In this document: in pieces, positions 1 through 13,939 of the stretch
Position numbering within the stretch: the stretch's first letter is position 1
Layout of the letters: every line of letters starts with the position of its first letter
Assembly: GCA_905182995.1 (NCBI GenBank)
Contig: CAJJDP010000071.1
Span: forward strand, 234,714 to 298,713
Direction: 5' to 3'
Length of the DNA: 64,000 nt
Origin: Paramecium octaurelia
Lineage: Eukaryota > Ciliophora > Oligohymenophorea > Peniculida > Parameciidae
Notes under the pieces: generated by a model
Told to the model about the DNA's origin: nothing
The model's input: the letters and a program-made list of their open reading frames with translations, nothing else
Databases searched by the model: none
Program-made: the position numbers and the translations under genes

Positions 1-161
1 ATGAGTTTATAGGAAAGACTATACAGAGTCAAAATCCAATTGATACCTTCTCTTTAGATTTTGGATTATGGAATAGCATTTATGTTCTGATTGCATTCCC
101 AATATTCTTTAGAATTCTATCCCTAATGTTCTTATATTTGGGAAGGTCAAGATAGTAATGA
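1..161 (+). CDS. ABCG half-transporter, 3' end only
   Basis: The window opens inside a gene. Reading codons from base 3, with TAA/TAG as glutamine, gives about 50 residues ending in a hydrophobic helix and GRSRQQ before TGA at 159-161. The peptide matches the last 50 residues of the complete ABCG transporter that follows (shared FIGKTI..NPI.T..L..GLW and LMFLYL), so this is the end of a tandem paralogue. ABCG half-transporters carry an N-terminal ATPase followed by six membrane helices and move lipids or hydrophobic compounds. Only the last membrane helix is present here; the ATPase lies outside the window. Confidence 0.85.
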
Positions 162-305
162 ATTTAGATTGACGTGCTATAATTTTATATTATAATTCAA
201 ATTGCATTATTATAAGATACCTGATTAAGAATTCTCATTATATTAATTTTGGTATTAAATTTTAGAATATAGGACTTCTAAAATTTAATAATAAAAATTT
301 ATAAC

Positions 306-2183
306 ATGAAAGGAAATGAAATTGCACTAGTTCAAACAAAAGAAACAACAAGCAGCGTGACAATCAGCTTTTAGAACCTATCCTATTAGGTCAAAGTTAA
401 AAACCCCCAGGGAATAATAGAGAACAAGATGATCCTAAATAACATATCTGGAATTTGCAAACCAGGCTAGGTTACTGCAATTCTTGGAGCTTCAGGAGCA
501 GGAAAAACATCATTGCTCAATATATTGGCTAAAAGAATATCTCCTGGTGGCAATGTGGCTTTGTAGGGGAACATTCATGCAAATGGTGAACCATATAATA
601 GCGATAAATTTTCTCAATTCTCATCATACGTCATGCAAAATGATGTTCTTTTTGGAACATTAACTGTCAGAGAAACATTAGAATTTGTAGCCAATTTAAA
701 GTATGCAGATCCATAACAAAAGATTGATAAAGTAGAGTATGCATTGAAGACTTTAAAGTTAGAAAAATGTCAAAATACTCTTGTAATTATAGATCATATA
801 TGATAGATTGGTAATGCAATGATAAAGGGAATATCAGGAGGAGAGAGAAAAAGAACTTCAATAGGAGTTGAATTGGTTAGTGATCCATTTTGTATTTTAT
901 TGGATGAGCCTACTTCAGGTTTGGACTCATTTACAGCCTTCATTATAATGTAAAATAGATTTAAATTTGATTTTAGAAATTTACTTCGAAAATTGGCTCA
1001 TAGTTCAGGCAGAACAATAGTGTTTACAATTCATTAGCCAAGTGCAGACATCTATATGTTATTTGATTAAGTGATGCTTTTAGTTTAAGGGAAGCTCATC
1101 TATTAGGGGAGTAGAGTAGATATGGTGAATTATTTCAAAAGCATAGGTTTCGAATGTCCAGCACATTCGAATCCTTTGGATTACTTAATGAGTGTTATGC
1201 ATCACGAAGATGCTGACCATCCACATTATTAAACACTGTTTACTGGTTACAATTAAAGATTCGCTCAAGAAATTGAAAATGCAATAAATGCAATTCAAAT
1301 TTAACAGATATCAAGACAATCAATTTAAACGTCTTTTGGATTTTAAGTTGCTGAGATTTTCAGAAGAGGAATGATTAATGTAAAAAGAGATAAGGTTCTA
1401 GTAAGAGGTCGTTTAGTAATGACGATATTTATTGGTCTACTTATTGGAGGTATCTTTTGGACTGCAGGTAGTGAACCTGGATACAAAGGAATTTAGAGTA
1501 CAATAGGAGTTTTATTCTTCTTGGTGATGAGCAGTTTTATGGGAGCACTGAATCCTGTGATGGTGTAATTTCCAGCTGAAAGGGAAGTATTTTTAAGAGA
1601 GGAAAATTCAAAATTGTATACTACGGCAGCGTATTTCACAGGCAAAAGTTCAGTAGAGCTTCCATTTTTATTTGTTTTCCCTGTCATCTAGTAACTTATT
1701 TGTTATTGGATGGTTGATTTAAACGATAAGACTGGAGACATTGTTGTAATTAACATTATTATTTGTATCTTACTTGGTTTAAGTGGAAATAGTTTTGGTA
1801 TAATTTATTGCTAGTTATTAGGTCTAATGACTGGATGCATGTTTAATGATCTCAAAGCAGCTGCTGGATTTCTGCCTGTAGTTTTAATGCCTTTGGTTAT
1901 ATTTTCTGGCTTTTATGCTAACTAATCTATGTACATGGATTGGATAGGATGGATCCAATATTTAAGTCCAATGAAATATGCTTTTGAGGCACTAGTATGG
2001 AATGAATTCAAAACTAGAGATGATGAATTCATTGGTAAGACTATAGAGAACTCCAACCCTATTAATACCTACGATCTAACTTTAGGTCTCTGGAAATGCC
2101 TGGTCATTTTAGTGGCCATCATTCTATTTTTCAGGTTTATGGCTCTAATGTTTTTGTACCTCTTGAGAGGAAAGTAATAATGA
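306..2183 (+). CDS. ABCG-type half ABC transporter
   Basis: A half-transporter of about 600 residues after removing three introns of 24, 27 and 24 nt; the spliced length is a multiple of three. N-terminal ATPase: Walker A GASGAGKT, signature ISGGERKR, Walker [12 protein letters not shown], and H-loop TIHQPS. The C-terminal half has the hydrophobic helices and the conserved [11 protein letters not shown] segment typical of ABCG2/White-family membrane domains. Such proteins dimerise to export lipids, sterols or small hydrophobic compounds; the substrate cannot be read from sequence. It starts 145 bp after the end of a related gene, so it is part of a tandem duplication, and a third copy lies at 22,813. 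I chose the first ATG upstream of the nucleotide-binding domain. Confidence 0.93.
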
Positions 2184-2277
2184 TATTGATAATAACATAT
2201 TTTTTATAAAGTTTTGCTTAAACCATTTTAATCATAGTCTTAATTAGTATTTAATTTATACAATTAATTTACATATT

Positions 2278-4269
2278 ATGTCACTTTTTGGAGCTTATGT
2301 GAAATTAAAAAGGAAGTCTTTCTGGGTTATTCGGTATGTTGAAATTTCCTCAGATGTATGCATTCTCATTATTTCTAGGGGATTTTCACTTATAGAGACA
2401 AAAAGGAGGACAGATAGATTAAGGTTGAATACAAATTGAGAAATTGTAAAATCAAAGAATTACTCACTAATAATGGATCTTCTCTGCAAATTTGTCATAG
2501 TGATGAATCCATAAAGATTATTACTTATACTGAATCTGAACACAAAAGACTACTCCAATCTTTGACTTAGATAAAATATTAATCTGAATCGAAATTGGAG
2601 TCACAATTCCAAGAATCATTTATAAAATAATAGTCCCCTTCCATCAATATTCAACAAACAAAATCTCCTAGTTTCTAACCTGATTAGGATCTAATTAAAT
2701 AGGATTTTGGAGAGGATGTAAAAACTTTGGCTAAATAATACATTAAAAAATTTGAATCACATTAATCAATACTCTTTGACATAAATGATGGAGTATTAAT
2801 TTATAAATAACAACAACCAGAAATGATCTCACAAGATAATTTAAGTAAATTTGATTAATTGTTTCTAAAGTGTCAAAACCTTAGCATTGGGATCTTAATT
2901 GCTTTATCTACTCTATTATTTTTCTTAATCTCAATAATCATTTACTATTTCTTAACTTTGGTTGAGAATTAGAAATACACCCACAGTATAATTCTGACTA
3001 TCAATTTCATTTTACTCCCCTTTGTATTCAAATAAAAGAAATACAAGAAAGAAAAACCAAAGCCTTTCATTGTGTAAGGAATATGTTACATGAATTTCGA
3101 TTATAATTCTTTAGTTTATTTGATGACCAGAAATGAAATTAGAAAAGAATGGAATCCTAATCTCCTATCAATAAATGCTCAAAATAACATTATGACACTA
3201 AGTTACACAAATTAAGTCATTGAAAGATTTTAATAAGCAATCTTTGTGGATTAAGCTTCTGTTTTTATAGTTGAATATTACTAACAATAGATTCTCAGAT
3301 TATTCATAATTAAGTATTTATTTGAGGAAGACAATATAGAAATTAAATGTCTAGCTCCAAATACACAAATTCATTTATTGCCTTGTTTAAAACAGTTTGT
3401 TAAGCAACAAAAATAGAATCCTAAAAGCATCCTATTTGAATATCAAACCCAGAAAGCTCAGATCGAATAACCCTCAATAATTTAATCAGAAATCCTTACT
3501 TAATCTCCAAAATATACTTAGGCTGATGAATCAACTTAAGAAATCATATAATCTCAAATTCAACCCATATCATAATTCTAACCACAGCCTATACAAGTAA
3601 GCCCACCAAAATAATCCTTTCCTCCAGAGTATTAATAATATTTTGACATCACTTTGGAAGCTAAAAAATTATTGGAATCAGTTTATCCTTTAAATCCTTC
3701 ATGGTAACTTCAATCAGAAAAAGGAGGATTCATTATTCATACAAGATTTGATGAGAACAGTGGGCAAACCATGAGCAGAGGAGAAGGCATTGTCCCTTAT
3801 TCGATTGAGTAAATCTATGAAATTATAGAAAAAGTTGAGAAAAGAGGAGATTATGACTCACTATTTGATTCAGTAAATCTATTTATTATATAATTAGGGT
3901 TACATGCATAAAAAAATCGATTAAGACACAGGTATTTTGTATCAAAGATTCAAAACTATTAAAATAGTAGTCAAATCAAGAGACTTTGTATTAGTATCTA
4001 GAGTCTTTAGAGAAGAAAATAAGTGGATTATTGTTGCAAAATCAATTGAATATCCTGATATACCACCAATAAAGGACTCTGTTAGAGGAGAACTAAAGAT
4101 TGCAGGATGGGTTCTTTAAAAGATGGAATAAGGAACTAAGGCTTGCTTTATAACTATGGTTGATCCCAAAGGTTCTATTCCAACAGCCATTGTTGCAAGT
4201 TCAGCCAAAGAGTAAGGATTATGCGTTGAAAAGGTTAAAAATCTTTTAGATAAAAGAAATAAAAAATGA
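2278..4269 (+). CDS. PH-transmembrane-START domain protein
   Basis: About 648 residues with two introns (20 nt near 2335 and 25 nt near 3872). Residues 1 to about 100 look like a pleckstrin-homology domain (GAYVKLKRKSFWVIR, then FTYRDKKED and basic/hydrophobic strands). Around residues 190-250 are two closely spaced membrane helices followed by a lysine-rich loop. After a Q/P-rich linker, the last 220 residues form a START lipid-binding domain (SRGEGIVPYSIEQIYEIIE, RDFVLVSRVFREENKWIIVAKS, GWVLQKMEQG, DPKGSIPTAIVASS). START domains carry sterols, ceramides or phospholipids between membranes, and PH domains bind phosphoinositides. A membrane-anchored protein working at contact sites is therefore a reasonable inference; the ligand is unknown. 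Confidence 0.85.
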
Positions 4270-4555
4270 ATAGCATATTTCCTTATAAATATTAAGTTGT
4301 AAACTATCCTAAATCTTATGTATTTTTATTTCTTTTGATCTCAATATATGATTCTACGATTAACAAGTAATTATAATGATTATTATCATTCATTTTACTT
4401 AGAATTATTAATACCAAAATAAGTAGATACGAATACATATATATATCATTCTAGTAATTGTTCAATCTCTTAGGTGATTAGGAATAGATCTTGAAGTTTC
4501 AATCTATTAGTAGATATTTAAGGATTCTCAGTCTCCTATTGATAATCATTAGGTT

Positions 4556-6508
4556 TCATATCCTCTAAAGTCTTTTGACTGTTTTATTTAATGTATTCTC
4601 TTAATAGAACAGTATTTTTTCTTGGTTATGCTTTTATATTGAAAATAACTCATTACTTCTTTTTAATTATTTCTTAGTCGCATCATCAATAAATTATTGT
4701 AATTGTTGTATTGTCTCAAGATTCTTTTGCCTTCTTTCTAAAGCAATCTTCTTCATTTTAGTCATAATATGAGGGAAATCATCGTATATCTCGTTTTCAA
4801 ATGATGTTATAGTAAGATAGTACATTTCACATTGTGATTCACATTAGGCCACTGTTTCTCTCTTAGTATGCAGAAATATTTCAATTTCTCCAAAGTATGA
4901 GCCTCCAATCATACTTTTAAAAGCAAATTGTTTTTTTTGATTGGTTTATTTGATAACAATGAAGTCAGCTTTGAAATTCATTCTGCCTTCAGCAATAAAG
5001 TAAATAGCATCAGGATTACTATTTTGTTCCCATATAATTTCAGATTCTAAAAATAATATCGGTTTTAACAAAGGAACAACCTTCACCAAGAATTATTTGT
5101 CATCCACTAACTAAAATAGTTGCATATTTCCAAATACTCCATTATGAATGTTCATTATTATATCATATCTTAGATTAATTGGGAGATCCTTAAAGATATA
5201 TTTATTATCTGCCCAGGTGAAACAATTCTTATCAAAGCTATATTACAGAGTTTCCTTCAATTTTTCTCTTAAATTTAATGATATTTTCTTTTCAATACAA
5301 AACTCGTTGAGAATTGCTTGTTGTTATTAAAGTTTATGACCCTTGTAATCAATCTGTGAAAGGATGCTGGAAAGTAAACCAACAATCATAGAATAAAATC
5401 CAACTCCAACTATCATCAAGAAGATTGTAATGATCATCTCAGCTGAGGAGAATGAATGGATATCTCCATATCCAACTGTTGTTAAAGTAGTAAATGCATA
5501 ATATATACTTGCTATATATTTAGTTTAGGTAGTTGATGATGTTAAGTCATTTCTAGAAACCCATGTATATGAATCAAAATCATTGAATGCTGCAACATAA
5601 AACCATAGGCATCCTGATAAATGAATTACTAAACAGACTGATATCAGAAGTGACAATAATCTGGAGAATCCATAATTAAATTAAAAGAACTCCATAATCT
5701 CTGAAATTCCTAGATATTTCATCATGTCAATAAATCGAATTATTTTAAACAATCTATACATTCGTGGAAGTTTTAGCAGTTTAAACAGTTTGATGTTCTG
5801 TGATTTCATATTTCCATTTTCAGCTTGCACTCCATCCAGTACATAGTTTAATGGAAGACAAGATATTAAATCAACTGTGAACCACCCTTTCAAATAGTTC
5901 ATGAATATAATCTTTCTTTTCTTCACCAGCTTCCCCTCTTCATCGTAATAGCCTGATAAAAAGCTGATTATCAAATCAAACCAAAACAACACGTCTGTTA
6001 CTATGTCTGCGTAATACCAAGCCTAAACTTCATTATCAAGATAAAATGAAACTAAAATTAATTAAATAAGCAACTTCTAAATGGTAAAATTGTTGCAACA
6101 TAAATCATCATCAATAAAAAGATTCCATTCCAAATTTGCCTGAAGATTGAATTTGGATGTATTATTGGAAACTCAAGTTGATCATCATCCTGATCCTATG
6201 ACTTCGATAATGGAAACAGATATTTTTGCAAGGCAGGTCTTAATAATCTTAATTAAATTATACCGATCTCTGGTTGAAATGTCATAGAGATTAGAAGATG
6301 TTCCATAAGTGACTATTTCCTTAGTCACTTAATTCAAAATGTATATTGTTCGTAATCTTATAAGACACCTTCTGAATATTTTTTTAATCTCATCTTGTTC
6401 GAAATGTCTTCTTTCAGGTACAACTTAGCTTGGTTTCTTTGATCTCAAGAAGAAATTCAACACTTTAAATGCAGTCTATCCACTTTTCACATGACCACTG
6501 CGATTCAT
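4556..6508 (-). CDS. Voltage/cyclic-nucleotide-type potassium channel
   Basis: About 635 residues after removing two short introns (22 nt near 6200 and 23 nt near 6095); the spliced length is a multiple of three. It has six helices, a positively charged S4-like stretch (RMYRLFKIIRFIDMMKYLG), a pore loop with the K+ selectivity filter TTVGYGD, and S6 AEMIITIFLMIVGVGFYSMI. A C-terminal cyclic-nucleotide-binding-like domain follows (AIYFIAEGRMNF, GGSYFGEIEIF). This is the EAG/CNG/HCN architecture that is greatly expanded in Paramecium, where such channels act in plasma or ciliary membranes. The start is the first ATG ahead of a basic N-terminus. Whether the binding domain still binds cyclic nucleotides cannot be decided here. 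Confidence 0.9.
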
Positions 6509-6849
6509 GGATAATATAAATGATTAAATTTTCTTTTTTATTATTCATCATTCAACTCTGACTTTCACCATTCCTCAGAAAAGTAAAATGACCATATTTT
6601 TCTTCTCTTCCACTAACTTAGTAAGAGAAGAGAAAAGATCTCATTTCCACATTATTTTACTAACTTATTATGTATCTATTTAATAACTTCAAATTTGATT
6701 ATCATTAAATTTTACATTTTTGTTGAAACCCTATTATATAGAGGAAAATGGAACAGTAAATATTGAATCCAATCTTTATAATCAAGTGACAATAATGAAT
6801 TCTAGGCTTTTCAATTTTTAATTTTATAATAAAAATTTCCATCTAATCT
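6509..6849. other. Intergenic region between divergent genes
   Basis: A 341-bp AT-rich spacer separating the divergent starts of the K+ channel and the coiled-coil gene. I see no coding frame with a credible start. It holds the perfect 9-bp inverted repeat listed separately and presumably both promoters. Confidence 0.6.
6601..6631. repeat. Perfect 9-bp inverted repeat with 13-nt loop
   Basis: The arm tcttctctt (6601-6609) is followed by 13 nt and its exact reverse complement aagagaaga (6623-6631). Pairing extends partly on both sides because T-runs and A-runs flank the arms. Function unknown; it sits between divergent promoters. Confidence 0.6.
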
Positions 6850-9738
6850 ATGCATAGCAAAATATATCGAGCTTAGGAGGATTAACCATTCTTAGGTAAG
6901 GATGTTAATAATTTTTGTTTGCAAGTTCCTGGAAATGAGTTTTAATCCCAAAAATCAAGTAGATTGACGTCTTAAAACGAATAAATTAAGATTGTCACAA
7001 ACACAACTAGCACTCAATAATATCATTAAATAACTAATAATGCTGCCTTAGCTACAGAAAAATTACTTATTGATTTATAAATGGTACGAGAGGAAAACGT
7101 AAAATTAAATAGTCAACTTCAAATTTTGCAATTGAATGATAAATAATATAAATAGGATATATAGGATTTTTGGGAGAAATAAAAATAGTTGGAAAGTAAA
7201 TATAAGGATTAAATACTGCGTGTGTAATTGGAAAATGATATTAATTTTAAGAAGGTTGAATAAGAGAATGTGAAATTGTTAAGCCAAGTTGAAGTTTATC
7301 AAAAGAAACAATAATAATATGAGATTTTGATCGATGATTACTTAGCATCAATAGATAAATTAAATACAATAAATAATTCATTATAGTAGTAATTAATCCT
7401 TTAACAGAAGGATGGTGCTATATAATATAAAGATTAAGACAAATAGATATAAAAGCTTAGTGAAATGAACCAATAGCTCTTAACCTAGATTACATCACTA
7501 AACAATTAAAGGAGCACAGATTAATTACAGATAAAGGATCTAAGTATCCTTCAGTAAACACTTTAAGGTCAAGTCAAGATGTATTAAGATGAAGTCACAT
7601 TACTTAGTGAGAGATTGAAGGAGCTATCTAATCAAAATTCATAGTTGAGTTAAATGAATACAGATTATCTGAATTAAATCACGATTTTTCAAACTTAGGT
7701 TTCATAAGCATAGAGTAAATTATAGCAAAATGCTTATGAAAGAGAATCGAAATCAAGGTAAAGTGAATAGCATATTAGACAATCTACATCTAATAACAGT
7801 AGACTTATTGAGGAGTTGAATAGTAAGATTCTAAATCTTAATAATTAATTAAATTCGGCAAATCAATAAAAGCAGTAATTATAATAGGAATTACATTTAT
7901 AAAAAAAATAATTGCAATAGGAGTAAGAGGATAGGCTTTCAGTTTAGTCCAGGCAATCCAAATAAAGTCAATAATAAAAATTAATATTCGAATTAGAAGA
8001 AAGGATCAAATAGCTTTAATAGTAATTAGAGAGTGAACAATTGAATAAGTCAGTGAACCATGGGGATTTAGATATTAAGAATAAATAAATATTAATGTTA
8101 GAATAGTAGAATTAGAAATTGAGATAGGAATTGGAGTAATTTCAAATTTAAATGGGGGAGGAGAAAAGCTTATTATACAAAGAAATTGATCAATTAGCAG
8201 ATCAGAATAGAAGAGCCAAATAATTAAAGGTTACTGAATATGATATAGAGTATAGGAATTCAGTTAAGCAAAAGGAGAGTTTACAATAAGAGTTGAATAA
8301 GGCTAATTAAAGCATTTAAAAGTTTTAGAGCAGAATTAAGGCATTAGAAGATTAAATTATGTAATTGACTAATGAGAGCTCAACAATAGAAAAATAGAAT
8401 AGATTTATAGCTGATTTGGAAGAGAAATTGAATCAATGTCAAAGAAAATGTGAATTAGAAATAAAAGATTATAGTATTTAAAATCAATAGCTAAATTCAG
8501 AATTGGACAAGGTGCAATATGAATTGAAATAGATGAAACAGAAATATTCAAGGGAGATTGAAGAGTTAGAATCTAGATTGCAGAGGGAGAATCAAAGGGT
8601 TTCTTTATAATTAAATGATAAGGTTGCTGATTTAAGTTAGATAGAATTAAAGAATAAGTAGTTGAAGCAGGAATTAATGAATTAGGAATAAAGTTATGAG
8701 AATCAATTAAGAGAAGCAAATAATAGAATAAAAGAGGTTACTGATGATTTGGAGCTAATGATTGAAAATTATAAGAAGGAGAAATAAGTAATAATGAATA
8801 ATCTTAATTTTATAGATGAGTGAAAAGTGGGAAAGCTAGAATGAAGAATTAAGAAGGTAATTATCAGCTCAGATAGAAGAAGCTTAAATTAGAACGGAAA
8901 GATTAAGTATAGAGAAACATGAACGATTATCAATAGAATCTAGGAAATAGATTGAATAGATTTAATAAAAATTGAATAATGAAGTCAATTAACTATAGGG
9001 AGAAGTGAAATAGAAAAATGAATAGATTAATCAATTAAAGCATTTAAATCAATAGTATGATCAGAAAATTAGTAAATTTGAAAACTACATACATGATTTG
9101 GAGGATTAATTACAATAATTAAGTAAAAAGGAGGAGTAACAGAATTAATCAAAAAACTAATCATTAGCAGATTCTTTGAATGTTAAGATTATGCAATTAG
9201 AGAATAATTTAATAAAGGCTTAGAAGAAGGAAGATTAGCTTGTCTAACGTATTCGTTTATTGGAATAATAACAGAATTCATTTAGGAATACATCCGAATA
9301 AAGGGAATTGGAGTAAAGGAATAATTAAATGTTTGAAGAGATATAAATATTAGTGTAAACAATTAAAAGTCAAGATTTTGAAATGTAAACAATGAAGAAT
9401 GAATTAGTTTAATATTAGAAAGAAGTATCATTCATGAAGGAGGTTGTAAAAGAGGACACAAGTAGATTGGAAACATCGATATTGGATGATAAGAATAGAA
9501 GAATTATTGAATTAGAGAACAAGTGTGCATTATTGGCTAATGAAAATACGAGATTAAATTAATTAAAGGTATGATTACAAGTTTTATATAGACAAAACAA
9601 GTAGATGATTGGCAGAAAAAGTATGATAAATTAAAAGAGGAAATGGAAAGAAATTTAAACATAAGAGAATAGAATGAATAGAACAAAAAAAATGTGATCA
9701 TTTCTAGTAATATTAGATAAATTTAAAATGCAAAATGA
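6850..9738 (+). CDS. Long coiled-coil protein
   Basis: About 945 residues, very rich in Q, E, K, L and N, with heptad-like spacing of leucines from about residue 60 almost to the C-terminus and no globular domain that I recognise. Two introns are inferred (28 nt near 8790 and 23 nt near 9571); the spliced length is a multiple of three. Many glutamines are encoded by TAA/TAG, so the standard code would shatter the gene. Proteins of this shape in ciliates are often basal-body, cortical or trafficking scaffolds, but nothing here assigns one role. The stop lies only 11 bp from the converging stop of the next gene. Confidence 0.85.
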
Positions 9739-9749
9739 ATTATTTAGTA

Positions 9750-12700
9750 TCATAAAATTAATTAATTTTCTGCTTATCTCTTTTTGTATTTGATATAACA
9801 ACCAAATAATCCAATTCCCAAAAGAAATGCTAGTATTATCCCAAAGACAAACCAAAGTATTAATTTTGTTGTTTTATTATCAATTTCATCATTATTTTAA
9901 ATGATTTCTATAGTTTCATTTTTCTAATAAAAATGATTTTTAAGAGTAATCAGAATTTTCTCAGATGTCAAATGATCATAGATGCAAAACTTAGAAGTGT
10001 TGTGTATTTCATATAAAGCAAAGACATCTTGGTGGATTGAATTAGTTAATAAATAAATTGAACGGTCTTTTGTAAAGAATGCTGATAGTTAGTATGAAAT
10101 ATTTTAATATTGGATAGCTCCTGAAAATAAGGTAGGAGAAATAGTTGGTTGAACATAATTTAAGTGTAAATTATACATGGCACTGATAAATGTTGTTGAT
10201 TAATAGTAAACCATCAATAGATATTAATCGTTATACATTTTAACATAACTGGTAGGCCAAGTTCCATATCCTTAAAGTATCTGCAATACCTTGTAATTGT
10301 TAACAGGACAAAGGTACAAGTTGTTTTAAATTGAGCAAATAAATTGTATTTATAAGATATAATGTGAATGCTAATAAGATTAGCAAAATACTTCAACAGT
10401 AAGCAATTATTACTAAGTTTTGCTATTTTTTATAAGTATCCTTTGAAACTAGGTCTTAGGGTCAATATTAAAGCCTGATTATTGGATGGCACTTAATAAA
10501 TCGATCCTATAATGTTCTATTAAATTAAGACTGTTTTCTTTAAAATAATACATGGAAATATTGATTTTATTTTCCTATTAAGAGTAAATTTGAAAATAAT
10601 CTTGTTCTGGAGAAATGATATCTTTAAAATAATAGTTTTATGAATTATTAATACTCTGGACTATTGATAATTTATCATCTTTAATTGCGTAAACCCTTAC
10701 AAATAAATCGAAAATTAAGAATAACAGATTCTAATAGATCTTCACTTTTTTAGGATCACTATAAGAAGACATATCAATTAGTTAATTCGAACAGTTAAAA
10801 TTCTGGTCACATTTTACTACTTATAGCAAATATGAAAAACTAGGAACAAATTTGTAAGCAGTAATCAAAATAAAATCCTACAAAGCTTAAATGATCTTCG
10901 TATAAGTAATTGAAGAATCTAGATAAAAGACTTACTAAAATTAAGTGGTCATATTTAATTTGATAATTCTATCCTAATATAAAATGAGTACAGAATCTGA
11001 CACATATTCTTTGATATCAATTCCTGTAGAACAAATCTCCCTGTTCAAAAGATGCATTGATTTTTGTAATTTCAACTATCTACTATTTAATTCAATATCC
11101 ACAACTTATCCAGTATACCAAGAATACTTGCTCTCGCAATAGCCAATAGGTTTACTTTAATCGAGGATCTCAATGAGATTCAATTAGGTTTAATTTACAG
11201 TAATTGTTGTATAAGGATTAACTAGAGTTGAATTAATTAGATATATTAATTGTTCTTTGTTATCATAGCTTGAAATACTTAAGGATGCGTTGACTTTAAC
11301 TAAATAATTTGGGTTTTCTATGTCTTGGTAATAAATGGAATACTTGATTTTTTGGGGGATTTCATAATAATTATTGATATCAGCTATGATAAATAGATTT
11401 TACACCGAATAAAGTATTTTATATCTAGTAGAAAATGTAGTCAATAAGGCATTATGACTACTCGTTTCCATAGAATATATATAGATAGTGCCTAAACTAT
11501 CTTGAGTATTTTTGAAATAGACATATTTAGATTATTGGTGATGAAAGAATTTATTAGGAATGAGATTATATAAGGAAATAGTTCTCAGATATTCTATATA
11601 GGTTATGGAATTAATTATGAATGATTCTATCACTGCTGTATCTTGATAATAGATCCAAATAATATTAGAATATGAAAAGATACTGACAGTTCTGTTTTAA
11701 CTAAGGGGGATTACGTTGATTGGATATATTTCTTTTTCTTTGACTTGAATCAACAACAATTGCATTGCAGTTTAAACATAGAGAACATTATACTCTTCGT
11801 GAGTGGAAATGTAAGTAGGATACCATTAGATGTTGTACTTCTGGATGAATTCTGTAGTTAATGATTGGGACTTCTAGCATTGATCCATTACTTTATATAG
11901 AACCACTAATTAGTTTGAGTAAAGCACTGCCAAGAATTAATTGATATATTGAAATTGTAGTATATAATGATCCTAATCTGGATAAATTGTACACAAATAG
12001 ATGAGAGGGTCTTACACTCTCCAAATATCCAACTACTCATTATTTTTAATCACTATGTAGACGTTATAGTTATTCTAAAACATTTCATGTTGAGTGGATG
12101 ATAAATTAAATTCAAAGTACACTTAACTTGAAAAGTAGCAATTCATGCTCTAAACACAATAGTAAAATTGAATATAAAAATTTGAAGTTTAAATCAAATA
12201 CAAGTACTAGGTTGTCAACTTCATCACTTTAACATACTGAACAGCTTATTCATTTTAGATTCCACTTATGGTTTTCTGCTGTAAAAGTTCAAAATTAATA
12301 CTAAATGAAACTTAATTGACCTTTAATTCAATGATGTTGGAAATAGTAATATTTGGTCCATCAATGAACCTATTAACATCATATGATTCTATTGGACTAT
12401 TCAAAATTGTGTTAAATTGATTCATCACAGTAGGAATGGCTTATGTTGAACTCAATTCGATTGTAATGTATCTTATATTTAAAGTGCAAGATTCAAGTAT
12501 ATTAATTTATTGGACCAAATAAGCAGACCTGAATTATTAATACAAAGTATCAGATTTAAACTTCAATAGTTGATTCACTCTAGCAATGATTCGCTGACTC
12601 TCTGATTCAGATATTGATATTATTTCATCCGATTTTTAGTCTATTATTAATCTTGGATTCCCATTTATATGAATAGTTTATAAAGATTTTAAGTTCTATG

Positions 12701-13754
12701 ATAACAGGCTCAACTCTCCGTTATTATATTGAATTACACTATTTTATGTAAAGTAAATCTAAAATGATTTATTTTTATTATCTATTTCCTTAATTGTTGT
12801 CAAACTTTCATCCTACAAAATATAAATTGCCTATTCAGTCAAGAATGCAAAAATTTAATTCTTAACATGATATGTTATGAATATTGCTGGATATTCCTAA
12901 TCAAGCTAAAAATAATCCTTTATCAGAATATTCGGGTAATCCTTTGCATTTATTTATATAACCCACTGATTTTCGTTCAATATTGTTATTATTTATTATT
13001 CAATTTCTACTTGCAATATCTAAAGTTGAATCTTAGTTTATGCATCACCCAATATATCATTAATATAATCTTCATCAATTATCAGAGACGTTGAAAGTGT
13101 TTCACCAATTTACAAAAAGTGTATTGATGATTACTTATAAACTTCATCATAATGCAAAACACGAACTATTAGGTCATCTTTAAATGCAAACATCTTTGTT
13201 TTGATTATCTCATCTCTAGTCTGATTTTGGATGAAATATTATAATTCACTTTACTCTTTTTTAATAATGAAAACATTGCTGCTTTCATTATAGCAATCTG
13301 CTATTAGAGTCTGTCTATCAATCATCTCCAGATCATGACATATATAATCTGTGATTTCAAAATATTAGTTGAATTCTGGTAAACGCTGATTGTTTTCAAT
13401 TTGATAACTATTAGTGTATATTTGGTATTTATCATTAATTTTATTCATTAAGACATATTGATTTGTTGCAGCATAGTCCTTATAAGATCTTAAGCATTTG
13501 ACGCTAATTATATCTTCAAAAGAATAGTTGTAATGAGAATGGATATACATGTTTTTTTGAACATTAATGTCACTATCATTTGCTATCAACAATATTTAAG
13601 ATTATTCTTATTTTACGAATAACTTTTAAAGATTCATACTTTATGTTTCATTTATTTTATTAACAAGCACTAATTCGTTGTTAGGCAATTATGTACAACA
13701 GTCTGCAATTCTAACATAAAACAACAACAATATGGATTCAAATATGACGATCAT
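9750..13754 (-). CDS. Giant type I membrane protein, hypothetical
   Basis: An intronless frame of 1,335 codons (1,334 residues). The N-terminus is a likely signal peptide (hydrophobic MIVIFESILLLFYV, then cysteines). The C-terminus has one membrane helix (LILWFVFGIILAFLLGIGLF) and a short basic tail, so most of the protein should be extracellular or luminal. The ectodomain is beta-rich in appearance with scattered cysteines and no enzyme motif. It shares layout and some local sequence (an early ..DxxCxDM.. region, then a cysteine and an IYI/VFI strand) with the 1,561-residue protein at 41,689-46,400, so I infer a family. Function unknown; a ciliate surface protein is the best guess. Confidence 0.75.
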
Positions 13755-13939
13755 TGTAATTAATTAAATATATTTATATCATTCAGACAGCAATAATACA
13801 CATCACATTCTATATCTCTTTCTTATATAAATAAAAGCAATAAAAACTCAAAAAATTAATAGAATATATAAATAATATTAGTCAGCTCTAAATACCCAAA
13901 GCTTCTATTGTTGCAAGTATCCTTTATTCCAATCCCTTA

